From contig JARIEH010000143.1 of NCBI GenBank assembly GCA_029256865.1, forward strand, positions 1 to 7,856: DNA of 7,856 nt. The letters run 5' to 3'. The position numbers were made by a program, and so were the translations under genes. The DNA comes from Psychrobacter sp. (GTDB lineage Bacteria; Pseudomonadota; Gammaproteobacteria; Pseudomonadales; Moraxellaceae). Below are positions 1 to 5,299 of this stretch, piece by piece; position 1 is the stretch's first letter; every line of letters begins with the position of its first letter. The notes beneath the pieces were generated by a model that saw only the letters and a program-made list of their open reading frames with translations, ran no database searches and was not told the origin of the DNA.

Positions 1-345
1 CATCGTTGGTAAGCTACGAATATTATAAGGGGCTGCCGCTTGCTCATACTTATCCGTTTGTAGCTTTGCAAAAACTACTTGCGGCAACTCACTCGCCGCC
101 GACTTAAACTGCGGCGCCATCATAATACACGGTTGACACCAGCTTGCCCAAAAATCAACGATGGTTAAAATGTCATTTTTTTGGATGACTTTATTGACCG
201 TTTGCGCAGTCAGCTCATGCGGACTGCTGGTCAATAGCGGCTGAGTACATTTACCACAGTTGGGCTTGGCATTTAGTCGTGCTGCTGGCAGGCGATTGGT
301 CGCTTGACAGTGTGGACAAACGATATGAAAACTTGGCTCACTCAT
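1..345 (-). CDS. trxC: Thioredoxin 2 (TrxC), 3' end cut by window edge
   Basis: This is a zinc-binding cytoplasmic thioredoxin that reduces disulfides (and, in the family, persulfides) using electrons from thioredoxin reductase. The 115 visible residues start with an N-terminal zinc ribbon, CPHC at 10-13 and CGKC at 30-33, which separates TrxC from TrxA. The thioredoxin fold follows, with the active site WASWCQPC at 66-73 (redox cysteines C70 and C73) and the cis-proline loop SLPT at 111-114. E. coli TrxC has 139 residues, so about 24 C-terminal residues are missing beyond position 1. The start is set by an AGGAG ribosome site at 353-357, seven bases upstream. The usual active site is WCGPC; here the second residue is Gln. 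It lies 51 bases behind the DUF2892 gene on the same strand, so co-transcription is likely. The family call is firm; the effect of the Gln is unknown. Confidence 0.93.
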   Translation of the reverse strand, partial: MSEPSFHIVCPHCQATNRLPAARLNAKPNCGKCTQPLLTSSPHELTAQTVNKVIQKNDILTIVDFWASWCQPCIMMAPQFKSAASELPQVVFAKLQTDKYEQAAAPYNIRSLPTM

Positions 346-396
346 GACATGACTCCTACTCTATCAGTCTTATACTATCAGAAGATTAATAGCCGC

Positions 397-579
397 TTAA
401 CGCTTGCAGGTATTGATACCGAGCATGGTATACAAGGGACAAAAACGGAACAGGCCCGTCAATAAAGGTACCAAACCGATCACCCCCCATAAACTTTGGT
501 AATACACACCCAGCCCAATAATGACCAAACCGGCTACAATACGTAACGTTCTCTCAGTACTTCCAACATTCGCCTTCAT
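397..579 (-). CDS. DUF2892 (YgaP-type transmembrane domain) small inner-membrane protein
   Basis: This 60-residue membrane protein is of the DUF2892 family, the domain that forms the membrane part of the E. coli rhodanese YgaP. The family signature is visible: an N-terminal NVGSTERTLRIVAG stretch, two hydrophobic helices at about 13-27 and 31-46, then FCPLY at 46-50 and a C-terminal NTC with C58. The rhodanese domain is absent, so this is a stand-alone membrane unit without a sulfurtransferase active site. An AGGAG ribosome site at 586-590 supports the start. It lies 106 bases downstream of the persulfide dioxygenase gene and 51 bases upstream of trxC. DUF2892 proteins often accompany sulfur-handling genes. 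Their molecular role is not established; anchoring or a channel-like role is only a guess. Confidence 0.88.
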   Translation of the reverse strand: MKANVGSTERTLRIVAGLVIIGLGVYYQSLWGVIGLVPLLTGLFRFCPLYTMLGINTCKR

Positions 580-685
580 TGCTGACTCCTTAAGCTTTAT
601 CGCTTAGTGTTTGAAAAACAAGCTAGCCATCACCGTTACCGCTTAGACTAGCATTATTGTAAATGGTGTATCTATTCAGTCGCTA

Positions 686-1555
686 TTAAACAAGTGCATT
701 AAGCGGCACTTTCAGATAGCGCACCCCATTGTCTTCAGGTTCTGGTAGATGACCTGCATCAATGTTGACCTGTACAGATGGAATGATCAATCGCGGCATT
801 TCTAGGGTCGCATCACGACTCTCACGCATCTGTACAAACTCAGCTTCATTAATACCATTTTTTACATGGATATTACCCAGCTTTTGTGCAGCCACACTGG
901 TGGTTGGACAGTGCTTGCGACCTTTACTTGGATAGTCATGACACAAATACATGACGGTATCATCATCAAGCTCAAGTAGCCTTTGAATAGAATGATACAA
1001 AGTTTTGGCATCGCCACCTGGAAAGTCACAACGAGCCGTGCCCACATCAGGCGCAAATAACGTATCACCGACAAACACCACTGTCTTTTCATCGTCAGCG
1101 GCAATATAAGCCATGTCAGCGGGTGTATGCCCTGGTACGTGCATGGCGGTAATGGTAATATCGCCAAGCGCTAAGGTCTCGCCTTCATCTGTCAAGATAT
1201 CAAACTGACGCGCATCGGTATGAAAACTGGTGTCAAAGTTAAAAATTTGTTTGAATATTTTTTGTACTTCGGTAATATGACGACCCATCACCAACTGTCC
1301 ACCTAACGTCTCTTTTAGATGGATGGCGCCTGATAAATGATCAGCGTGCGCGTGAGTCTCAATAATATAAACCAACTCCCAATCATGGTCGCGTACGAAT
1401 TTAATCACTTTATCAACATCAGCCGTATCGGTACGTCCTGATTTGGCATCAAAATCTAATACTGGATCGATGACCGCACACTGTTTATGTTTGACGTCCG
1501 CAAGTACATGGGTATAAGTTTCTGTATCGCTATGCAAAAAAGAATGAACTTCCAT
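686..1555 (-). CDS. Blh/ETHE1-type persulfide dioxygenase (metallo-beta-lactamase fold)
   Basis: This is probably a cytoplasmic non-heme iron dioxygenase that oxidises glutathione persulfide to sulfite and glutathione in sulfide detoxification. The 289-residue protein is one metallo-beta-lactamase domain. The first metal motif is THAHADH at 67-73, followed by HVPGHT at 139-144, GDTLF at 163-167, GTARCDF at 172-178 and HDY at 206-208. By comparison with human ETHE1, the likely iron ligands are H68, H143 and D164, and R175 falls in the glutathione-binding loop. The long segment at about 84-120 (GRHITEVQKIFKQIFNFD) is typical of the Blh branch. Blh proteins of Xylella and Agrobacterium carry an N-terminal DUF442 domain; this one does not, and DUF442 occurs in separate genes at 4345-5132. 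The start has an AGAGAGG ribosome site at 1561-1567. It is divergent from a BigR-like regulator. A glyoxalase II activity is less likely given the GTARCDF motif. Confidence 0.9.
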   Translation of the reverse strand: MEVHSFLHSDTETYTHVLADVKHKQCAVIDPVLDFDAKSGRTDTADVDKVIKFVRDHDWELVYIIETHAHADHLSGAIHLKETLGGQLVMGRHITEVQKIFKQIFNFDTSFHTDARQFDILTDEGETLALGDITITAMHVPGHTPADMAYIAADDEKTVVFVGDTLFAPDVGTARCDFPGGDAKTLYHSIQRLLELDDDTVMYLCHDYPSKGRKHCPTTSVAAQKLGNIHVKNGINEAEFVQMRESRDATLEMPRLIIPSVQVNIDAGHLPEPEDNGVRYLKVPLNALV

Positions 1556-1623
1556 GAGTACCTCTCTATTTTTATATATCTATTTTGATATTTAACTATA
1601 AATAATCCTGAACTGTTGCCATT

Positions 1624-1652
1624 AATATAGCAATTATTACACACTTTATCAA
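1624..1652 (-). promoter_or_regulatory. Probable sigma-70-type promoter of the persulfide dioxygenase operon
   Basis: Read on the minus strand, a -35 hexamer TTGATA (1647-1652) is followed after exactly 17 bases by a -10 hexamer TATATT (1624-1629). Both are close to consensus. The -10 lies about 68 bases upstream of the dioxygenase start codon. The region is AT-rich, so chance matches are possible, but this is the best-spaced pair seen in the spacer. Confidence 0.55.
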
Positions 1653-1681
1653 TTTATATAATGTAAATGGAGATAATTTGA

Positions 1682-1695
1682 TATAATCTGTTATA
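1682..1695. promoter_or_regulatory. Candidate operator for the BigR/SqrR-like repressor
   Basis: A perfect inverted repeat has arms TATAA (1682-1686) and TTATA (1691-1695) around TCTG. BigR-type repressors are known to bind AT-rich palindromes in the promoters of their dioxygenase operons, and this is the most regular such element near the regulator gene. It lies about 30 bases upstream of the proposed -35 box of the minus-strand promoter. Assignment to this regulator is inference. Confidence 0.4.
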
Positions 1696-1701
1696 CAATA
1701 G

Positions 1702-1723
1702 AGGGTTAATCATCAATAACCCT
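1702..1723. repeat. 7-bp inverted repeat in the divergent spacer, possible second operator
   Basis: Perfect arms AGGGTTA (1702-1708) and TAACCCT (1717-1723) flank eight bases. No T-run follows on either strand, so it does not look like a terminator. Its place between two divergent genes, seven bases from the TATAA/TTATA palindrome, suggests a protein-binding site. The binding protein is unknown. Confidence 0.4.
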
Positions 1724-1898
1724 AGTTTAAGAAGAATAAAATCGATATAAGGTGAACAAGCGTAGATTTTACAAACAGTCTATCTAGAGAGTTTAACACC
1801 GTAGCGACTTAGAGCTTCTTTGACTATATAATGATCACAATAAATCACAAACCCATGCCGCGACAATTTTCGCCGCTTCGTACAAGGAGCTCACTCTC

Positions 1899-2294
1899 AT
1901 GACTTCTCTTTCAGAAATCAGCCCAACAATGACAGACACTCGCTACACCTCTGATCGATCAGAACAAGGCATCACTGGCTTTGCACCGACAGATCTGGCT
2001 CAACAAATGCAACAAGCTTCTATGCAAGCCAGCCAGCTACTAAAGTCGCTTTCACACCCAGATCGTCTATTGCTTCTCTGCCAGCTCACACAAGGTGAAT
2101 TTTGTGTCGGTGAGCTTGAAACCTTAGTCGGTGTCGGACAGCCAAGCTTGTCACAACAGCTCGGTATTCTGCGTAAAGATGAGCTGGTTTCGACACGCCG
2201 TGATGGCAAGCAAATCTATTACAGTATCGCAAGCGACGATGCTTTGGCAGTACTGCAACTGCTCTATCAGCGCTTTTGTGCAAAAGTAGACTAG
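1899..2294 (+). CDS. ArsR-family repressor of the BigR/SqrR/YgaV persulfide-sensor type
   Basis: This is a 131-residue winged-helix DNA-binding repressor. After a polar N-terminal extension (about 1-32) comes the ArsR core: LLKSLSHPDRLLLLC (47-61), helix-turn-helix VGVGQPSLSQQLGILRKDELV (about 77-97), and a wing DGKQIYYSI (102-110). C61 follows the RLLLL segment and C127 lies in the last helix (YQRFC). They are 66 residues apart, the same spacing as C42/C108 of Xylella BigR and C41/C107 of Rhodobacter SqrR, which form a disulfide or polysulfide bridge on sensing persulfide. The metal site CVCD of arsenic sensors is not complete: here it reads FCVGE, with a lone C69. An AAGGAG ribosome site at 1884-1889 supports the start. 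It is divergent from the persulfide dioxygenase, its likely target, and is followed after 116 bases by the SulP gene. Metal sensing is less likely but not excluded. Confidence 0.88.
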   Translation: MTSLSEISPTMTDTRYTSDRSEQGITGFAPTDLAQQMQQASMQASQLLKSLSHPDRLLLLCQLTQGEFCVGELETLVGVGQPSLSQQLGILRKDELVSTRRDGKQIYYSIASDDALAVLQLLYQRFCAKVD

Positions 2295-2410
2295 TAAAAA
2301 AACAGACTCATACGTCTTACAGTGATACTTTTCGATGGCTAACCTAAACAACCTGCTATAAGTTGCCCATTTAACGCCTGCCCTATTCTTTGATGTGATG
2401 ATGAATTGAT

Positions 2411-4120
2411 ATGTCCTCTATCGCTGCTCGACTGATTCCTGCTTGGTTGCGCCAATACCAACTTGCTGACCTGCCGACTGATGTCATCGCAGGATTGGTA
2501 GTGGGCGTGTTGGTCATCCCTCAAAGCTTGGGCTACGCGGTACTAGCAGGACTGCCCCCTGTCTATGGCCTATATGCAGCGATTGTCCCTGTCATCGTCT
2601 ATGCATGGCTCGGCTCTAGCAATGTGCAGGCGGTAGGACCTGTGGCTATCACCGCTATTATGACGGCCAGTAGTCTGTATCCTTATGCCGAGCAAGGCAC
2701 TGAGCAATATGTGCTAATGGCAAGCCTACTGGCACTGATGGTAGGCGCACTGCTCTGGATTGCGGGTCAGCTAAAGCTTGGCTGGATCATGCAGTTCATC
2801 AGTCGCGGGGTATCGGCAGGCTTTGTCAGTGGGGCAGCCGTTCTTATCTTCGTCAGCCAACTCAAGTACCTAACAGATATTCCGATCGCAGGTAGTAGCT
2901 TAATTCATTATTTATCTAGTATGCAGATGTATGCACGCCAGCTGCATCCGCTAACGTTGCTCATTGGCATTATTGCCTTTGCTCTTTTAGTTGCCAACCG
3001 TTATGGCAAAAAATGGGTATGGCATTCGTGGCTATCATCCTCTTATGCCAAATGGGCAGAGCGTTTGTTTCCACTGATTCTACTGATCATCGCTATTGTG
3101 CTGAGCGTGAGTCTGCAATGGAGCGAGCTTGGGGTGGCAACGATTGGTAATATCCCACAAGGTTTACCAAGCTTTACCTTACCGCACATACCAGACTTTA
3201 ATGAAGCGCTAAACTTGTTACCAACCGCAGGATTAATGGCACTGATTGCCTTTGTCTCTAGTAGTTCGGTTGCCAGCACCTATGCAAGACTGCGCGGTGA
3301 GACCTTTGACGCCAACCGTGAGCTGACAGGACTCGGTCTGGCTAACCTGTCAGGTGGTTTTTTTCAAAGCTTTGCAGTAGCGGGCGGGTTTTCACGTACG
3401 GCTATCAACGTTGACTCAGGTGCTAAGACACCTTTTGCCAGCTTTGTAACGGTGCTGGTGATGGTTGCTGCCCTAATAGCCTTTGGCAGCGCACTTGCCC
3501 CACTACCCTATGCGCTGCTTGGCGCAACCATCATGGCCTCTATCATTGGACTGATCGATGTCGCAACCTTAAAATCTGCATGGCAGCGTGATCGCTTGGA
3601 TGCTGCCAGCTTTATCGCAGCATTCATTGGTGTCCTTATATTCGGGCTAAATACTGGGCTGGTCATTGGACTCATGATGTCATTTGCCAGTCTCATATGG
3701 CAGTCAAGCCAGCCCCATATGGCCATCGTTGGTCAATTAGATGGTACAGGGCATTTTCGTAATATCAATCGTCACGATACGCTGATTTTTAAAAACTTAT
3801 TGATGTTACGCATTGATGAGAGCTTGTTTTTTGGTAATACTGAGTCCGTGCATCGGTGGATATTAAATGCAATGCAGCAATATCCAGAAGCACATGAAAT
3901 CATTCTAATCATGGCGGCGGTCAATCATATTGACCTGACGGCGCAAGAGATGCTCAGCACTCTGAACCAAGAGCTGGCTCAGCAAAACAAGCGTTTACAC
4001 TTCAGCTTTATTAAGGGTCCTGTGATGGATGTGATTGGTAACACCCCCCTCATTACTGAATTGTCTGGACAGGTTTATCTCAGTACGATAGAGGCTGTCA
4101 GTGATCTGACAGATACCTAA
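2411..4120 (+). CDS. SulP-family anion transporter with C-terminal STAS domain
   Basis: This is a 569-residue inner-membrane SLC26/SulP carrier, a family that moves sulfate, bicarbonate and related anions. The N-terminal SulP signature VIPQSLGYAVLAGLPPVYGL spans 35-54. A further conserved block, NLSGGFFQSFAVAGGFSRTA, spans 312-331. Hydrophobic segments run from about 25 to 430, and a cytoplasmic STAS domain follows at about 435-565, with IDLTAQEML at 507-515 in place of the anti-sigma antagonist phosphosite loop. Length is normal for the family. An in-frame stop lies just upstream (2402-2404), so the ATG at 2411 is the first possible one, but no clear Shine-Dalgarno precedes it. No terminator was seen in the 116 bases after the regulator gene, so co-transcription with it is possible. 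The position beside sulfur-oxidation genes suggests a sulfur oxyanion substrate; direction and substrate cannot be read from sequence, and bicarbonate is an alternative. Confidence 0.92.
   Translation: MSSIAARLIPAWLRQYQLADLPTDVIAGLVVGVLVIPQSLGYAVLAGLPPVYGLYAAIVPVIVYAWLGSSNVQAVGPVAITAIMTASSLYPYAEQGTEQYVLMASLLALMVGALLWIAGQLKLGWIMQFISRGVSAGFVSGAAVLIFVSQLKYLTDIPIAGSSLIHYLSSMQMYARQLHPLTLLIGIIAFALLVANRYGKKWVWHSWLSSSYAKWAERLFPLILLIIAIVLSVSLQWSELGVATIGNIPQGLPSFTLPHIPDFNEALNLLPTAGLMALIAFVSSSSVASTYARLRGETFDANRELTGLGLANLSGGFFQSFAVAGGFSRTAINVDSGAKTPFASFVTVLVMVAALIAFGSALAPLPYALLGATIMASIIGLIDVATLKSAWQRDRLDAASFIAAFIGVLIFGLNTGLVIGLMMSFASLIWQSSQPHMAIVGQLDGTGHFRNINRHDTLIFKNLLMLRIDESLFFGNTESVHRWILNAMQQYPEAHEIILIMAAVNHIDLTAQEMLSTLNQELAQQNKRLHFSFIKGPVMDVIGNTPLITELSGQVYLSTIEAVSDLTDT
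4095..4112 (+). repeat. Short hairpin at the very end of the SulP coding region
   Basis: Perfect 7-bp arms CTGTCAG (4095-4101) and CTGACAG (4106-4112) enclose TGAT, ending six bases before the stop codon. No T-run follows, so it is not a typical terminator. It could protect the 3' end of the message, or be chance. Confidence 0.3.
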
Positions 4121-4155
4121 TAACCAAATAATGGCTAAATATTACGGAGTAGGTT

Positions 4156-4172
4156 TTATACTAAATGTATAA
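4156..4172. promoter_or_regulatory. AT-rich palindrome upstream of the DUF442 pair
   Basis: Perfect arms TTATAC (4156-4161) and GTATAA (4167-4172) enclose TAAAT. It lies 173 bases upstream of the first DUF442 gene, between it and SulP. The element resembles the palindrome at 1682-1695, which also contains TTATAC at 1691-1696, although the spacer differs by one base. It may be a second binding site for the same repressor (inference). AT-rich sequence makes chance palindromes common. Confidence 0.3.
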
Positions 4173-4200
4173 TATTTATTGTCGGCAGTAAGCAAATATC

Positions 4201-4228
4201 GTTATGCTAAAACCTGTGTTATGCTAAA
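4201..4228 (+). repeat. Tandem 11-bp direct repeat GTTATGCTAAA
   Basis: Two exact copies of GTTATGCTAAA lie at 4201-4211 and 4218-4228, separated by six bases (period 17). They sit in the 224-base spacer between SulP and the first DUF442 gene. Each copy contains TATGCT, a -10-like hexamer; a TTGTCG at 4179-4184 lies 18 bases before the first. This may be a promoter with a duplicated -10 or a direct-repeat binding site. The function is not established. Confidence 0.35.
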
Positions 4229-4344
4229 TTACTCTGCTATGTCAAAAAGCTGATATCCAAATAAGACCAAAATCTCTATTGTAGAAGCCTAGCTGATTAT
4301 TTACTCTCTATTAACTTTTTTAATACTCATAACTGACATTATTT

Positions 4345-4671
4345 ATGACCGATGATTTAACGATTTACAAGCAAATCTATCCCAGCCAATGCCTCAAAAT
4401 TGCTGAGCTTGGTTATCGCTCGGTGCTCAATGTGCGTCCCGATGCCGAAGTAACCACGCAGCCTAATAGCTGTGATCTGGCTGTCGCCACCAAACAAGCA
4501 AACTTAAGCTATCATTATCTGCCTTTTGATGATGAACGCCTGAGCAATATGACTGTGCAGCAGTTTGCCGTTTATTATCATGCGTTGCCCAAACCTATAT
4601 TGATGTTTTGTGGTACTGGCGCACGCGCAAAACTGCTCTACCAAAGTGCTCTGATGCAAGGTCTGCTATAG
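4345..4671 (+). CDS. DUF442/TIGR01244 phosphatase-like protein, altered P-loop (copy 1)
   Basis: This 108-residue cytoplasmic protein has the DUF442 fold, related to protein tyrosine phosphatases and found as the N-terminal domain of Blh proteins. Landmarks are YPSQCLKIAELGYRSVLNVRPDAE (12-35) and the loop FCGTGARA (88-95). The catalytic-type cysteine C89 and arginine R94 remain. The usual Arg after the cysteine is Gly (CGTG), and the Ser after the arginine is Ala. It aligns without gaps to the next gene over the first 94 residues: RPD at 31-33, Cys at 89 and Arg at 94 in both. An in-frame stop at 4330-4332 makes the ATG at 4345 the first possible start, and no good ribosome site is visible. 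The loop changes suggest weakened or altered catalysis, perhaps a binding-only paralogue (inference). The substrate of the family is not known. Confidence 0.8.
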   Translation: MTDDLTIYKQIYPSQCLKIAELGYRSVLNVRPDAEVTTQPNSCDLAVATKQANLSYHYLPFDDERLSNMTVQQFAVYYHALPKPILMFCGTGARAKLLYQSALMQGLL

Positions 4672-4799
4672 ATATCTTTCTATAAAAAAGAACACGAGAG
4701 ATACCTTATGAGATGACACTATATCGAGACGCACTTACATACATTTTTATTACCCCTTATTTCTTCAAATCACTTAAAACCGATAAAAAAGGAGCTCTT

Positions 4800-5132
4800 A
4801 TGAGCCATCAAGTTAGCATTACTGGACAAATCACACCTGATCAAGTACCCATGATTGCCGAAAATGGTTTCAAAACTATCATTAATAACCGTCCTGATGG
4901 TGAAGAGCCTGGACAACCAACCAGTGCTGATATCGCAGCGGCTGCTGAAAAAGCAGGCGTGGCTTATAAAGAAGTATCATTTGCTGGTAGTGAGCTGAAT
5001 CAAACGCACGTCGAAGCGTTCGCGGACTTTTTTAACCAAGCTGAACAGCCTATTTTGATATTCTGCCGTACTGGCAATCGCTCAACAGGTATCTATGAAG
5101 CAGCGAAACAAATGGATCTTTTAGACGACTAA
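4800..5132 (+). CDS. DUF442/TIGR01244 phosphatase-like protein, canonical P-loop (copy 2)
   Basis: This is a 110-residue stand-alone DUF442 domain protein. It carries the family blocks ITPDQVPMIAENGFKTIINN (11-30), RPDGEEPGQP (31-40) and the active-site loop FCRTGNRS (88-95), with C89 as nucleophile and R94 for phosphate binding. The Cys-to-Arg spacing is one residue shorter than in classical HCX5R phosphatases, as is usual in this family. The start is at 4800, where a strong AAGGAG (4789-4794) sits five bases upstream. An in-frame ATG at 4713 would add 29 residues of hydrophobic character with no family similarity and no ribosome site, so it was not chosen. It follows its paralogue by 128 bases and is closed by a terminator at 5163-5187. 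In Blh fusions this domain is joined to persulfide dioxygenase, so a role in the same sulfur pathway is likely though undefined. Confidence 0.88.
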   Translation: MSHQVSITGQITPDQVPMIAENGFKTIINNRPDGEEPGQPTSADIAAAAEKAGVAYKEVSFAGSELNQTHVEAFADFFNQAEQPILIFCRTGNRSTGIYEAAKQMDLLDD

Positions 5133-5162
5133 TCGATAAGATATTTTAAATGGTTGTTAACC

Positions 5163-5187
5163 AAGCCCATATATCTATGTGGGCTTT
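5163..5187 (+). terminator. Rho-independent terminator after the DUF442 pair
   Basis: A 10-bp stem with one G-U pair, AAGCCCATAT (5163-5172) and ATGTGGGCTT (5177-5186), encloses a four-base loop. It starts 31 bases after the stop codon. The following T-run is short (TTTATGATATTT), so termination may be partial. Confidence 0.65.
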
Positions 5188-5255
5188 ATGATATTTAAGA
5201 CGATATCTTAGGGCGTATTTACTGATATATCACTACAAGGAATGTAGGCCTTTTA

Positions 5256-5279
5256 AAAAGTCATTCAGATATGACTTTT
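5256..5279. promoter_or_regulatory. Perfect 9-bp inverted repeat just upstream of the BASS transporter
   Basis: Arms AAAAGTCAT (5256-5264) and ATGACTTTT (5271-5279) match perfectly around TCAGAT. The repeat ends 20 bases before the transporter start codon and 8 bases before its AGGGA ribosome site (5288-5292). It could be an operator for an unknown regulator, or an RNA hairpin in the leader that affects transcription or translation of the transporter. The T-run is inside the stem rather than after it, so a simple terminator is less likely. Confidence 0.45.
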
Positions 5280-5299
5280 AATGTTACAGGGAATTATTC

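Larger units (their letters stand above)
1556..1898. other. Divergent intergenic region between the dioxygenase and ArsR-type regulator
   Basis: This 343-base AT-rich spacer separates two divergent genes and has no convincing protein-coding gene. From left to right it holds a minus-strand promoter (1624-1652), a TATAA/TTATA palindrome (1682-1695), a 7-bp inverted repeat (1702-1723), and a plus-strand TATAAT hexamer at 1827-1832. The hexamer lies 66 bases before the regulator start and has no good -35 partner at normal spacing. A ribosome site, AAGGAG, is at 1884-1889. A 15-codon reading frame from the ATG at 1855 ends in TGA at 1900-1902, overlapping the regulator start codon, but has no clear ribosome site. 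The arrangement fits autoregulation by the ArsR-type repressor and control of the dioxygenase from one region (inference). Confidence 0.7.

Noticed and set aside
622..652. GCTAG/CTAGC inverted repeat between the dioxygenase and DUF2892 genes
   Set aside because: The arms are only five bases with a 21-base gap and no T-run, so it is neither a terminator nor a convincing operator.
862..1167. Open frame of about 100 codons on the minus strand
   Set aside because: It lies wholly inside the persulfide dioxygenase gene in another frame and has no family features.
1899..2294. Arsenic or metal sensor identity for the ArsR-family protein
   Set aside because: The CVCD metal motif is incomplete (CVGE), no arsenic genes are nearby, and the cysteine spacing fits persulfide sensors.
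3043..3279. Antisense open frames inside the SulP gene (also 3508-3726)
   Set aside because: They overlap a clearly conserved transporter on the other strand and look like shadows of its codon pattern.
4713..4799. Upstream ATG that would extend the second DUF442 protein by 29 residues
   Set aside because: There is no ribosome site before it and the extension has no family similarity; a strong AAGGAG sits before the ATG at 4800.
5137..5210. 8-bp inverted repeat TAAGATAT/ATATCTTA surrounding the terminator
   Set aside because: The arms are 58 bases apart and purely AT-rich apart from one G/C, so chance is a sufficient explanation.
5233..5247. CTACA/TGTAG mini-palindrome in the leader of the BASS carrier
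   Set aside because: It has only five pairs with a five-base loop, and no supporting promoter or repeat context.
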